Part shown: piece by piece, positions 46,617 to 59,586 of the stretch
Numbering within the stretch: position 1 is the stretch's first letter
Layout of the letters: each line of letters opens with the position of its first letter
Assembly (NCBI GenBank): GCA_947579665.1
Contig: OX388350.1
Coordinates: forward strand, 30,227,393 to 30,291,392
Length of the DNA stretch: 64,000 nucleotides
From: Sympetrum striolatum
Lineage: Eukaryota; Arthropoda; Insecta; Odonata; Libellulidae
Direction: 5' to 3'
Made by a program: the position numbers and the translations under genes
Notes under the pieces: model-generated
Told to the model about the DNA's origin: nothing
The model's database searches: none
The model's input: the letters and a program-made list of their open reading frames with translations, nothing else

Positions 46617-47858
46617 ACGAGTAAAATGTAGCTTGCATACTGCAAGCAGATCGACAACACTAATTTCATAACGGCATTATATCGTGACGGTCCCAGAAAG
46701 GAAAAAATGGATTGAAAATATACTTAAAATTCGCTTCAATTTAATCGTCTGGCATCGAGCCCGGGTCTTTTTGGTGAAATTACTATGCAGCACAACAGAC
46801 GATCACCATCTCTAAATACGTGTGAAAATTTAAGACGAAATATTGGCTGCAACTGCCTCAAACGAACTTTTCACGAATGTTAATAGCTCTCTGGATTCGA
46901 ACCAAGGACGATCTAGGAAATATAAAATATGTTTTCGAAATGTATCTATATGTTCTATATATATGCCGAATTTCAAGTTTTAATATTATTGGGAAGAGGT
47001 TCAAAATATTTCTTAAAAATCGGATCAGTGACTGATTGTAGAGACGCCTGGTGTCGAACCCTGGACGTATTGGAAGCTGTAAATGCACAAAATGACTTGC
47101 TAGGACCTGATCTAATTTCATAGAAAGTTTGAAGTCGATATCATGCCGGAAAGTACCTAAAATGTGTTTCCGTTATCCCCATAAGAAATGCATTGTGGAG
47201 TGCAAATGGCCCTCTGGGATCGAACCAAGGACCATAAGCGAATGCAAAAAAATTGATTATGAAATATTTATATGATTTCTAACCCCATGCCAAATTTCAA
47301 GTTTCCATGCATTCGGAAAGAGGTCCAAATAAAATCTTTAAAATCGCCACAATACATTTTAAACGGCCGATTTTTGCCCCGACCTAGCATCGAACCCAGG
47401 ATATTTTCCGTGAAACTCATTTATGTTTTCGATAGATTATGACCATATATATAGGCTCCTTGAGTTTGGATTCTCTACCTATCCGGAAAGTATTTTTTTT
47501 TTAATCCCGAAAATCAAAGCAATGCATTTAAACGGGAAAAATCGGGACTTTGGGGCCCTCTGGAATCGAACCCATGACACTGAGGTTCAAAATCGCAATT
47601 TTTCTGGAGGTTATACGTTATGGCCAATATGTCGTAAAAATTTCAAGCCATTGACGCTAGTGGTTTAGCCTGTGACTTTGTATCCTCTCTATATATATAT
47701 ATATATATATGAATATATGAATATATATATGATATATGAATGAATCCGGAGAAGCATCTATATATAATAGATATGAATGAATCCGGAGAAGCATCTATAT
47801 ATAATAGATATATGAATGAATCCGGAGAAGCATCTATATATAATAGATATATATATAA
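46617..47858 (-). repeat. Array unit 12 (element-minus) with triplicated end B
   Basis: Boxes at 46751 (GGCATCGAGCC), 46893, 47050, 47216, 47386 and 47562. The unit ends with about three tandem copies of the 37-bp end-B segment (ATGAATGAATCCGGAGAAGC and following) at about 47735-47850, after which the array stops. Confidence 0.9.
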
Positions 47859-49250
47859 TACGACGAGGGATCATCCATTTCGTTAACAATACTGTATAAA
47901 CTCGTGTAAAAACAGAGTTTTTCAGTAGATTTTTCTGTGTTGAAAAAGCCCCTCTTGACTTACACTTGGATCGCCTTCAAATTTCTCACTTGCTCATCTA
48001 ACAATTCTTTGATAATTTTCTCCACAATAGCATTTCGTCCATCGGGAGTTGTCGGATTGAAAAGAATAATATTTGATTGTATGTACCGATTGGGCAACGT
48101 CCGCAGTCGACGGATTTCTCACCGAAGGGTTAAAATCTAGTCAATTAATTTTTCCAGTTTTCATGATAAAATTAGGGGCCTCGGCTATATTCGGGTCGGA
48201 TTATACTCAAGTATGTACGGTAATTAGGGTTTTTGAACACATGGATATACATTCCTCGGTTAAACGCCACGCGCATTTGCTATGCCTAGAAATATGGAAA
48301 TTAATTCACGTCGGAGCTTGCGTCGAAGGAATAACAAGGAGCAAAGAGTTCCCGGTACAATTCTTCGCTTCCGTTCGCAGACTCCATGACGGAGAAGGAC
48401 CTCTCGACTGCGTCAGCGCGAACATTTAAAACAGCAAAGATAAATATTTCCGCGTTATCAAACTAACGAATTAAAATGCGTTTTCTTGAACGAAATTTTT
48501 TTCTCGTTAGGAAAAGCATTGACGCAATTCCCGAGCTCTTGTTTTTCGCCGGAATGCAAACTGTGAAAGTTTTCTCTCTGCAACTTCTGGGAGGCACTGT
48601 ATAGCACTGAAACGGAATGAATTGAGCCCCTTATGGGAGAAACGGTTATATAAACTTTGAAGAGAACAGTTGGGTACACGCCAACAGGATTAGCACATCT
48701 ATGAATAGATGGAGAAACTTTTTAATAAGGAAAAACTTCTTGATGGGATCCCTCCTGCCAGTAGAATTATAACGGTAGCGGTAGATTTTTATGAAAGAAT
48801 CGGCGATTGCATGGGTGGAATATAAATAAGCAATCACTAAAGACCGAATCAATAAATGTAAGGGAAACGGAGAGAAATATGTATGTGGGACCAGTTCAGT
48901 GTGAAAGAAGTCACCTTTGAAAAATATTTTAAATATATAATAATATTCAAGAATATATCTATTAAATGCAGGGACTATAATATTCCAATCCTTGTCCTTT
49001 TTATTTTACATTTCTTAGGTCCTCATCAGAATCAGCAATGAAAATATATCTCCTCCATCCTATACATACTTAACTGATATTGCTCCTGCTCTTCCTCTCA
49101 ACGCATAAGATGCTTTCTTTGTCTTTGTACGTAATTATTTATACCTAATAATTCTCATCTGTTTATATTTTTCCCTTTTCTTCTTACTTAGAGTTACCTA
49201 AATATCTATATTATATACAATATTGACTAGTACATACTGTATGCATTATT
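47859..49250. other. Unassigned region right of the array
   Basis: A 118-codon frame at 48073-48429 (plus) and G+C-richer DNA at 48300-48600 are present but show no recognised domain or homologue. No repeat is evident. Confidence 0.4.
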
Positions 49251-49692
49251 TTGATACTGTTTTTTATAATATTCTTTTATTTTTCCTCAGAATGTACTTT
49301 ATGGATGAAAATCCATGTACGTTTTCCTTGTTTTTCTATTTTGTTTTTTATGTTATTTTGTATATTGCTATCTCTTTTTTTTAATGTGAACTGTTTCTTA
49401 TTTATGTATCGCATGGAAGTACTTATTGGTAGTGTATTTATTTTTGAATGTTTTTCTCTTTTCTTATCTTTCTGCTATTACTATCGGTAGGTTTGCGCAG
49501 GTTTTTCACACCCCCCTTCCTTGTGGGTGTTTTCCTACAGTGGATTTTGTTTCCTAAGAATCTCTTAGGTTTTTTACATCCATAATTCTTCTAATTATTT
49601 CTACTTCTTATTTTATAATTAATTACGATGGGTTGGATGGAAGAAGAGACTTTTAAGCCTCAATCTCGTCCAAATAAAAACGATTTATAATT
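49251..49692 (+). repeat. LINE-type 3' UTR fragment, copy 1
   Basis: Shares with 59100-59525 a conserved hairpin (here GCAGG...CCTAC enclosing ACACCC / GGGTGT, about 49497-49540) and a 3' end reading AAGAAGAGAC...CTCAATCTCG...AAATAAA. It ends in a TTATAATTA-rich tail. No coding remnant is recognised upstream, so this is a heavily truncated retroelement 3' end. Confidence 0.6.
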
Positions 49693-52600
49693 ATAATTAT
49701 TATTTGGTTTAATATAAATCTAAGCATATATTCTGGGAACACAATTACAATTTTTACTTTACCTGATGAGTATTGTTAGAATCATCCATGAGTCAAAGGA
49801 AATATTCTATGTTGGGTGAGCAGGTTTCAGTTTGATAAATAGATCTTGAAATGCTATAAAATATACGATTACTTGTAACTGTATTTTGTTAAAGAGTTAA
49901 GTTAGTTTATGGAAATATTTCTTACTTGAAATGCTATTAAAAGGTTTTATACGAATCCTAATAATAATAACAAAAAAGGCTCTACTTGTAAAGAATCATC
50001 CAAAACAGATTGATTCAATCAATTTATTTAAAAATATATTCAAATTCTTATACTTAGAAAAATTACAAAGTGCACCCATGATAGGTCGAACTGTGAACCT
50101 CATGCAAACCTTTCCTAACCATTACTGGAAGACAAAATAATTGATAAAAACCTGGAAAAACTGTTGGATGGTCCTTAATGGTTGCTTCTACTACATGAAT
50201 CTTTCTTAAATCAATGAAAACTAATTTTATAACTAAAATCGTTAATCTGTAAGATAATTATATTTACCATGTACTTGAAAAAATATCTTTCTCCTCTATC
50301 AATAAAGCAGCTGTAAATATACTTATACATTGTGATAGAATTTATTAAGATGGTAACTCACCTGAATATTACTTGAGATCTATGTCCATCTGACTCTAAA
50401 ATTGCTCCTCCATAATCTAAAAATTTAAATTTACCTGCGGTAATTTATTATAAATCTATTTAATTAAAAAAATATAAAGTTACGAACCAACTTAAGGTAT
50501 TTACAAATACATTGTATGCATGCTAAAATAAGCAAGTAACTCTTGATTTTTTGCCAAATAAATACAATGGAATGCTAATTGCTCCAAGTTGAGCATGACG
50601 TTCGTTTAATGCCACCACACAAAGGCTTCCGACATTACCGCTCGAAATGGGTGGAAAGAATGGGGCGCCTGAATTATTGACCTCGGTCACGTTCCCATAC
50701 TTGCCGTTTCCGGTTGCCGTCGTTAAGAATAAAGTACCGAAGGATACATAAAAAAGAGAGCGATAAAACTATGAAACAGTCCCGTCTCCAGAGAAAATAA
50801 CCCCATTGAAGTTGGCAGACTGCGAGGAGCAGCGCTACGATCCACTGGTACACGTCGTAAAGCACAGTCGTATCTCGCGAACAGCACTAATCTCGGGACA
50901 GAAATACCGGAAAACTCGACTTTTTCGACGCCTCTGGAGGAAAAACATTTGAAATCGTAGAGAGGTTCATTTGCGGAGTGTTTGCAAGGCGCTCTAAGCC
51001 CAGATCTAAAGCTACGGCGAAGAAAATGATGTGTGTAATGACCAGGAGTGAAGTAAAACTAAGAGAAGAAAAGTACATCTTCAATGTACGGCGGTTTACG
51101 GCAGAACTTACCAACGTTTCGTCTTTTACGACACACTAATGCGTCAGAAGAAACTTTGCAACATACTGAACAGCAACTTAATTAAATATTTTTTAATTAG
51201 AATTGAAAAAAGAAGTGTAGAATAGGATAAAGTACTCTTTACGAACTTCGATATACTATGGAGCTTATTAATTAAGTTAATTTAAAAAAAACAAGCATAA
51301 AATAGTATGTACTCGTAATACACCTAAAGCTTTTCCTACAGAATCCCATGAAATTAAAATATATCTTGCATACTTTCTAAGTTCGTGGAAAGAACATATT
51401 GTCCTAGGATTTGAAGCGGACCACCAAGACTTGTGGCCTATCAATATCAGTCAACACCGGTTGGCAAGCACTGGTTAACAGCATAATTTTGCGATACCTT
51501 ATTTGACGATTTTAAATACATTTGATTGTATTAGCCTTTACCTAGAGGTACATTTATTAGAATTAAATTTAACGCAATTTGTATAGCGGAATAAAGGACT
51601 TTGCTAAATACAGCATCGCACTGTACAGTTAGTAAGATAAGCACGTCCTAGATCACAAATAACTTCCAATTAGAGAGTTTGAGATTAGCGCCTCATTTTT
51701 GTGGGTAATATCTATGACTTGACATGGTAATTTACGAGAGACATTTTGATGGATGGCCCAGGAAATATCTTTAGATTTAACCTCTGTCAATATTTAATCA
51801 TAGGTTAATTAACGCCTTCCAAAAATTTAGTACTGAGTGCGTACAAATCTACTTGGAAAATATTCCGGTTGTTTCTGTTAGAATAGAACACATACATAGG
51901 TAATCTATCATTATTTTGGTTACATGTTCCCTATTCAATGCTACATTTTTCGTTTCTTACCCCACCCTTCATCTTTTACCTTTGCCTTTCTTTCAGAATA
52001 ATTTGAATATATATAAATAATAAGTAATATGTGTATAGATATATATATGTGTTATTATATATCACATAATGTATTGACGAATTATTTTTCATTATAGGTT
52101 AAAGAATCCCTTATGAATTAGTTGTGATAAAAGTTCCACATTTAATACGTACAGAAATGTATTAAAACCATAATATAAAAACATAGGAAATGAAAATAAA
52201 TTGGCTAAAAGCAAGAAAAAAACCATTGCGAAATGGGGAGGTCATCGTCGACATCGTAATTCATGACCGCAGCTGTGGAGCGACTAGCAAATGAGAAAAT
52301 GTATATTTTTTGGGCGACCTAACGCTGATTAACGCATACAATCATTATTTCAACGGATTTAGAGGGTTAAATCCCCACTTTCTCTCCGAATCCTCGTTGA
52401 CAGAGGGCAGGGATAAAGATGTGAAAGTGTGAAGGGACAGCGGGTGGATGGACAATTATCTCATTTCGGAAATGTCCTCCACATCTACGGTGGTTCTATT
52501 TGGTTTGGGACCACAGAAAAACGGGTGTGGAACTAAGAAGGGTGTGAGAGTCTAATTTTCATGAAATATTGTCTTAAGCCGTAGAGGGCGAAAATATTTG

Positions 52601-54801
52601 TATGTAATTACCATATGGAAGGAAAGGGTAGTTGCGAGTCACCCATGTCTCACGAAGATTTATCACTAATAGTGCCTTTTGTCGTTAGAGAATTTGAAAT
52701 TCAGTCTACTGCTGTTAAGGAAAGGGGAGAGTTTGGATAAAAACTCTAAGAGTATGAACTCGATCGCACGATATCCGCTGTAGCGCTCACAATATTATAT
52801 ATAATTTCCAAATTCAAGTTGAATTATCATTAGAAACTTGATTTGTTTTGTATACTTACTTTACTGAAGTATTATTCCATTTATTTTCGATTAATCTTGT
52901 TTTTCTCGATAAACTCTCGATGCTTAGCGTACTTATATTGGTTAATTCGAATAAAAAATACTAAATTTTAACAAACAAAAATGCCTTGCTCTGCTCACAA
53001 TATTCCCTATCGATAATTTATCTTCGATTTAGTTTTAATTTTTTAGTGTTCAGGTCAACCATTCGTATAAAACTTGGTGAGAACTTTGCATTAAATGTAT
53101 ATCTTTTGAAAACAAAGTTCGGAGCTAAGCTATTTTACGTTGACTTTTCCTTTTCAATTTATACTCTCTGTTTTAAAATCACTCATGATACCACTTATCT
53201 TGAAAATGATCACCAAATTTCTGATTAAAAACAAAATTGTAATATTTTCAAAGTAAACTATTTCAATGTTCATATTAAAACAAAATTTTAATATAAATAT
53301 TTCTTCTGAAACAGGAATTTTCCCAACATACTCATCAAATTATATAGGTACTATAGAACAAAGGAAAGTAACAAACAAAAAACCAAAATGGAAAATTTTG
53401 TAGGCATTAAAGTGTATAAATTTGCTTTTCTCCCTTTAATTACACTATGAAACCTTTCAATGGATGCTTTCCTAAATTTTTGGGATATTATAGTTATGGA
53501 TGATAAAATCAAAGACACATCTGTTAATGACAAATACAGGTCCCTTCCCTACCATAGGAACAAAAAGAGCAGGGAGATACAGGATAAAATATGGTCTCCA
53601 GAGTTATTAAATTACCAATACTTGCCTTTTGAAAAGTGCTACGATGAGGGAAGAATTTTACCGGACAATTAGCCACTCGTACTGTCACGTTCAAGGCATT
53701 CATGCTTGACCAATTAAGTTAATTAAGGGTTGACAAAAGGGGGAAGATATATAGTTTTTAATTTCCCCGAAAGAGGAGGAAAGAGTTGAAAAGAGGGGTT
53801 AAAGACCTGAAGGAGAGAAGGCAAACGGGATATATCAAACTGCTCGATGGCAAAAGGTCTTCGACCGCCGTTTATCAAATTTGTTCCCGCTGATCCGGAG
53901 GATCTATTTAACCGGGCTATTTATCATCTTTACCCTTTGCCCCTTTCCCTGTCACATTTTTGAGATCGAAGGGCCGTGAGAATTAATTTTAACGAAGGGA
54001 ATATTCAATAACTGGTGAAGGTTGCTTAATTGGACACAGCACTGCATTTGGAGAGACACGGGCACACCGGAGGCTGAAATGCGATTAGTGTGGTGTGAAC
54101 GGTGTGGGGAATTCAAAATTTTGTCTAAGGTTAAGGATAGGTTGTGTTTATATTCGATTAGCGCAGAGTTTAATTTAATTACGAGTAAATGAACTTTGGG
54201 CAAAAGATGGTAAATGGGAGAGACAAGTTGAATGTGGAATTGACACCCGCTCTGCATTAAATCTGTATCGCAGAAATTTAGCCTTAATTTAATGGGTTAT
54301 CCACGGTCATAATAAAATATTGTTTAAAATTGGGGATAAAACTAAAATATATATATTAGTTTGTGGTGTAAATTAGTACTAATTTGAGTCCAATAAGATA
54401 TACACAGGACGATTAGCAAGAGGAATAGGTAACTTTGGAAGCCAATCCCATAGACCTAGTTTAACGAGGGAAAGCTTCGAGTTGACGACACTAAATTTTT
54501 ACAGCAAATTATCTTTCTATATTAAACATAGTAGCAATGCATACATTGGTAAAAATAGAGAAATTATTTACAGAGAAAAACATTATAATGTGGAAGTATT
54601 TGTAAAAAAAATCCCAAGTAATATCACATCTTTTCCCGTACCTCTTCAATCTATTTCTAAAATATGCATTGTTTTAGCTACTTATCCTTCTATCATTTTT
54701 CGTCGATTTTATTTGCAGAGAAAGTCCCTACCGCAGATACATAATAATTTTTAAACACATAAGATTACATGAACTTTACTTTATTCCACAAATACTATTT
54801 T
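49693..54801. other. Long unassigned region
   Basis: No supported gene over about 5 kb. Short frames (50674-50865 and 50887-51114 minus, 52986-53228 plus, 53460-53672 plus, 53952-54257 minus, 54482-54754 plus) lack known motifs. The segment 50600-51130 is G+C-richer than its surroundings. Confidence 0.45.
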
Positions 54802-55832
54802 AAAAATCTGATGTGGCCAGCACATGACTTTCTCCATATATAAGATGTAAATATTTATCTACGACAGTAATTTCTAACTCTATATTCCATCTAAAGTTGG
54901 AAGATGAGTGATTAATTTATATATTATTATTTTTGACGTCAAAAACATTATAAATAATGTTTTTCGGGACATGATCGATGAAAAACGATGAAATTGGCCT
55001 TTTGCCCATAGAGCCCAGAGCGCCCACAAAGTACATAATCAGCAACTTCCGGTTTATCAGTATTTCATAAATAACTCCTAAACAATCAGTGATAAAAAAT
55101 ACGTTTCAAACAAAAGTTATAGTAAATTACATTTTCTAAGACATGTATAAATAATAGTATATACCTAAATATCATATTTATGGAGATATTTTGAAAACCG
55201 GAAATGAGCTTTGAAGAATGAAGCTCAACTTCCGGTTAACCGATTTACTCCAAAAACTAATCAAATCTAACGACACCAACCAAAGTACTATATACGAAAT
55301 TAAGTGTTGATAAAACGAATGGTTTTTATGTTAGAGCGCCAACAAAGTACATAACAGCTACTTCCGGTTTATCGGTATTTCACGAATAACTCCTAATAAA
55401 CTGGTGATACAAAAATATGTTAAATACAAAAGTTATAGTAAATTACATTATATAAAACTTTTATAAGTAATACAACACACGTATATATCATATTTAGGGA
55501 GATATTTTGAAAACCGGAAATGAGCTTTGTTGAATGAAGCTCGACTTCCGGTTAACCGATTTACTCCAAAAACTTATCAACTCTGACAGCACACAAAACA
55601 CTACTAGATATGAAGTTTGGTATTGATACGACCACTAGTTTTTACGTTAGAGCGCCTACTAGAACACACACACATACAGACACACACACACACATACACA
55701 CAGACATCATTCCGAAAATGGTCAAAACGTGTTCTAGGGACCCCAAAACGTGTCTTTCCGTTGAAATCTCGAAGTCGAATTTTTTCATGAAAACAATACT
55801 TTCTCTATACTTAGTATATGGAGAAAGTAAAA
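54802..55832 (+). repeat. 1-kb dispersed repeat, copy B
   Basis: Collinear with 15953-16989: the same ATCTGATGTGGCCAGCACAT start, ACTTTCTCCATA near both ends in inverted orientation, the ~320-bp internal duplication (about 55018-55330 and 55331-55655), AACCGGAA/TTCCGGTT hairpins, an interrupted CA tract (55663-55703) and the 3' segment with ACCCCAAAACGTGT. By eye about 85-90 percent alike, which sets the element ends because flanks differ. Confidence 0.78.
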
Positions 55833-56079
55833 AATAGCAAAAAATTAGAAAAACTACTAAAGATGCAAATTTCAAAAGATTTATCTTTTTTTAATTTATA
55901 TTTATGAAATATAGTAAAGTTCACTTTATCTCATATATTTGAGATGACTTTCTAAGGCAAAAGAGATTGACTTATAATTCTCCTTGAAATATTTTAGCCA
56001 TTCAGATTCATCCCAACTGATCCATATCTAAATTGTAGCCTAAAATATTTATAATCTCTCTTACTGCATTACCTTTTAA
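55833..56079. other. Unassigned DNA
   Basis: AT-rich spacer between two repeats; no feature seen. Confidence 0.5.
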
Positions 56080-56089
56080 ATTTAGAATG

Positions 56090-56270
56090 AGACAGTAAGG
56101 AAGAGAAAGAGAGGGAGATCAAGGATGGAATGGTTGGACAATTTGAAGAACTGAACTGAAATTAACAAATATGAGGAAATGAAAAGGAAAGCAAGTAGAA
56201 GAGAAGAGTGGAGATCCATGAGAGCTAACCTCTTGATAGGAGAACCTACCAATTGATGATGATGACAATC
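56090..56270 (+). pseudogene. RTE-like LINE C-terminal relic
   Basis: Plus-strand translation gives MEWLDNLKN, stop, TEINKYEEMKRKASRREEW and RSMRANLLIGEPTN, then a TGATGATGATGAC tail. This is the extreme C-terminus of animal RTE/related endonuclease-reverse transcriptases (W-L-D-N...REEWRSM-ANLL) with the usual GAT-type 3' repeat. It is 5'-truncated and has one internal stop. Confidence 0.75.
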
Positions 56271-58890
56271 AGAAATGAACTTCGGAGTACAATTAACTGT
56301 ACTAGATATTTGGCAATCATTACTTCTTCTAACTTGTATTCATTAATCTGTCAAAGATGTGAAGTATCCGATTCTGGCAGCGTCGAAATGTATTTGCCCT
56401 TCTTGTTTGTACTGTAGTGAGACCAAGATCTGGCACTAGGATATTCTCTTTCTCTGTTAGAAATATCTTTTAAGGTTCAATGTGTACTCCGTATAAAATA
56501 TTAAAAACGAGGAGCCGAGAGTGTGATATAAAAGCTCAAGACGTCTTAATAAGGCACACCCAATGTCGTCATTTCGAGTTTTGCTGAAAAGGAATCTGCT
56601 TGTTTAAGATTTAACGTGGACACACAGCTCTCGCGTTGCCACACAGACATGATTATTTCATAGCAAAGCTTTCTTCCGAAAAGGAAAGAGAGACAGCGAA
56701 GAAAAGGGAAGGCGCGAGTACTTCCATAAAACTTAGATTTGATCTAAGTGTAACAGCGAGGATGAAATTTTGAGGGCCCCGTCCATAAAATATGAATTGG
56801 TGATGTAAACATTCACTCGCGTCTTTCTCTTCAATTTCTCTGAGGACTCGCTTTCCTGTCTGCAATCTCTATTTTGTAAGACAGCGTGAATGGGTGTTTT
56901 ATTATATTTTTATAAATATGCTCTTACCTACTTCGAAAGTATTAATACGAACGAGAGGTGGGAAATTATAGTTCCAATCCCAGAAAATTAGGAAAAGAGT
57001 AATAATTAGTGGTACATAAAGACCTTAAAATGTTCACAAGAGTTAAATATTTATTTTGTCGTGTTTAAAAAGCTAATCGACTAAATATGCTTCAAATAGG
57101 AAGTGGTTACTCTCATACATACATCAAGTGGGCAATTAACGGATATTTTTGAATTCATCTTTCATTCTAACGTTATGAGTTACAGAAACAACTCTCGATT
57201 TTCTACTATTTGGTTGGTTTCACGTCATCCTTGAATGCAAGAATAAGCTTGGAATGAAGATATCACCTATTTTAACGAACTAAAACATATAATTAAATTC
57301 CTTTCTCTTACAAGACATTAGCTAAGTAATAAACTAAGTACTGCTAACTCAAGATATAAAATTTTAAAAAATCATTATTGGAAAACGCTAATATTTTAGC
57401 GCTTATTATCCCACAGATTTTATGAAGTTATTTTTCGAAAGTGAGAATGGCAAAGGATAATTAGGGTCTGAATTCATACATGCTGGTTGGAAATAAAAAT
57501 CATGTTAATTTTTGACTCTGGAACCCGTAAAAGTGTTATAGTAAATGCTTACGCATGGAAGGGGGTCAATAAATACAGTACATTATCATCTAGAATAAGC
57601 TTTAAAGAAGTTGAATAGATAATTAATCTATTTTTAAGGTATATGTAGGTAAATGTATCTTAACTTTAAAAACATGATGTAAAGGGTTTGATTTTGCCAT
57701 CTGACAATTTTCTTACTGCTAAAAGGTTCATAAATTAATAATAAATAACTTACTAATTGAAAGCAGCCAGATATTGCTTTCAATGGTTGAAGCAGTTGAT
57801 AGTTATGATCAAAGCCGTATTTTTTATTAGTGTTTACATATTGGTAACGATTTAACCTATTAGAGATGAGCCAGTGGAATTTTTTCTTAACTCCTTTTTC
57901 ATTCGCATTAAAACACTTCCGCTCCTGTGGTAATAATTTCATCATTCTAGCCTTAAAATTAGACTTTAAAAACTAAGAGATTTCTCAAAATGAATATATC
58001 TTGTTCCCTACGCAACGAAAATTCTTCCATAATAACCTCATTTATTATGGGATTACCTAATCTATTGGCGAAAATAAACCCTTGAGAGTTCTGAAAGACC
58101 ACGTGCCCTCATCTGTCTTCACTCTTGTCGCAAGCATGTTTTCCAGGATGCCGGTACACGAGTTACGGAGCAAATGACGCGGTAACTGGATAGAAAGGAA
58201 TTTGAGGCTAAGAGGATATAAAACGCGCCGGAATCCAAGGTGAGAGAGGATTAGAAGTTCCTAAGGCCGACCAAGTCGTAGAGGGCGCGGTAAAAGGCAC
58301 AGCGAGGTCTTGCGTCAAATAAACACGGCAGTGCCGCAGGGCCGTAAATGAATATACGGCTGACGACATACTCGAGAGGCTGGGATTTACCGATCCTAGG
58401 AATGAAACCACAGGGACAAAGTAAAGGGACCGATTAGAGAGAGAGCTTTAAATAAAAAACTATTCGGAGGCTTCCTCTTTATAGCTTCGGATATTCGGTA
58501 AGAGTGTCACTTCAAAGGTGGGGGATTTAAGGCTGAGAGCGGAAATCCCGCGCGTCTCGAGTCCTTCCTTCAGAATGAGATCATCCTCTCGGGGGAAGAT
58601 GGGCTCTAAAACGCTGCCAAATGATGGGCAGAGAAAGTTCCTCCGAAGGGGAAGAGGCTTATGCAATAGTCTGGGACTTCCACGAAGCGGTGGCTCCGAT
58701 TTGAGGAGCGAAACATTTTTAGAAATGAATTAAAATGGTTGAAAGTTTAGTAGTTCATTGATATAAAGAAGTGCTCTCCAACTTCTGTGCCGCGGAGAAG
58801 TGTCTAAGATCTTGAGATGCCGTGTAACGTGCGAGAGTGACATATATTTCTAATCGATCATTGAGTACGCACTGTATTTGGTGATATACT
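56271..58890. other. Unassigned region
   Basis: No supported gene. 58080-58740 is noticeably G+C-richer and holds overlapping short frames on both strands (58208-58411 minus; 58460-58666 minus and 58518-58733 plus) without known motifs; it may contain host regulatory or exon sequence. Confidence 0.4.
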
Positions 58891-58903
58891 CTTCAATATG
58901 TTT

Positions 58904-59022
58904 CCTCGAGGATAAATCTTAGGCCCCTTATTCTTTTTAATTTATATCAATGACTGCGTAAAAGTAATTAAATACTCTAGATATCACTTGTATGCAGATG
59001 TTCTTATATCTGCGAACTTGCC
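58904..59022 (+). pseudogene. LINE reverse-transcriptase core fragment (YADV)
   Basis: One frame reads PRG, stop, ILGPLFFLIYINDCVKVIK then YHLYADVLISANL. This is the RT domain from the PQGS-ILGPLLF motif to the catalytic YADD box, here with the second Asp changed to Val and one stop. The fragment is surrounded by non-RT sequence and is inactive. Confidence 0.8.
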
Positions 59023-59099
59023 AAGAACTGCGAAATTACCAAGCGAAATCATGTTTATAATGTATTTTTGTTCAGTGCGTCTATTATGTTCATATAATT

Positions 59100-59525
59100 T
59101 AACATGTAATTGACAAAAGTTTAAGAAAGTTTGAACTCTATAACTCAATTCTAAATTAGTTATATATTATTACTTATATGTTATTACTTTTGTGTCAGAA
59201 TTTTATGTTAATATGTTATCTTGCTCTTTTTAGTACATTCTAATGACTTCCTTTTCTCTTGTCTTATATAGCTCTTTTATCTACCACCATATTTAAATTT
59301 AGTTTATATATGTAGGTTTCGCAGGTATTTCACACCCCCTTCTTTTGAGGGTGTTTTCCTGCAGTGGAAAGTTTTTCCTATGCTCTTAGCTTAGGTTTTT
59401 AAACCCACATAGTAGTTTTCTTCTCTGTACTTTTGAAGTCTATCTCTTTCTTTCGGTTCTCACATGACAAAGGGTTAGGTGAAAGAAGAGACTAGACAGT
59501 CTCAATCTCGCCCTGAATAAAGTCC
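59100..59525 (+). repeat. LINE-type 3' UTR fragment, copy 2
   Basis: Homologous to 49251-49692. The hairpin at 59321-59364 pairs GCAGG with CCTGC and ACACCCCC with GAGGGTGT; the 3' end reads AAGAAGAGAC, CTCAATCTCGCCC and AATAAAG. The RT fragment just upstream may belong to the same insertion after an internal deletion. Confidence 0.6.
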
Positions 59526-59586
59526 GAAACCAATGAAAAAATCAGTATTGACTTAAGATAAAATTTTATACAATTCTAATTCTTCT

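Larger units (their letters stand above)
24519..47858. repeat. B-box (tRNA T-arm-like) higher-order repeat array, interrupted by foreign DNA
   Basis: The array consists of thirteen related units in both orientations, split by 26270-34080. I define element-plus as the direction in which the boxes read GGTTCGANNCC. In that direction a unit starts at end B (GATGCTTCTCCGGATTCATT, then GAGGATACAAA), runs through six diverged monomers and finishes at end A, a hairpin GCTTGC-AGTAT-GCAAGC followed by ACATTTTACTCGTA. All monomers share a T-arm-like core and most share a segment like GAAACTTGAAATTCGGCAT near 70-100 bp upstream, so they descend from one ~165-bp ancestor. Box spacing in element-plus order is 176, 170, 166, 157, 148 bp in the left copy and 175-176, 170, 166, 157, 148 in the copies at 36.5 and 37.7 kb. 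Copies look about 80-90 percent alike by eye. There is no transposase or other conserved protein. Candidate identities are a tandemly accumulating non-autonomous transposon (compare Helentron-type elements with central tandem repeats) or a tRNA-derived satellite. Confidence 0.9.

Noticed and set aside
24700..47580. Genuine tRNA genes
   Set aside because: T-arm-like cores lack a D-arm, anticodon arm and acceptor stem at tRNA distances; only one monomer type has even an A-box-like motif.
24700..47580. CRISPR-like array
   Set aside because: Short cores at regular spacing, but spacers are related to each other, units are inverted and the context is eukaryotic.
34330..47580. LTR-retrotransposon primer binding sites (TGGCATCGAACCC looks like TGG plus tRNA complement)
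   Set aside because: In a real site the complement of the T-loop lies about 12 bases after TGG; here it is only 2-3 bases away, and there are no LTRs.
24600..47700. Many 60-140-codon frames within the array, on both strands
   Set aside because: They follow from the repeat sequence, read the B-box cores and microsatellites as peptides, overlap in antisense pairs and are not kept in all units; only the recurrent 90-codon frame was worth noting.
48073..48429. 118-codon plus-strand frame right of the array
   Set aside because: No recognisable domain, no splice context and no homologue I can name; left as unassigned.
58208..58733. Overlapping frames on both strands in a G+C-rich patch
   Set aside because: Antisense overlap and no motif; may simply reflect composition.
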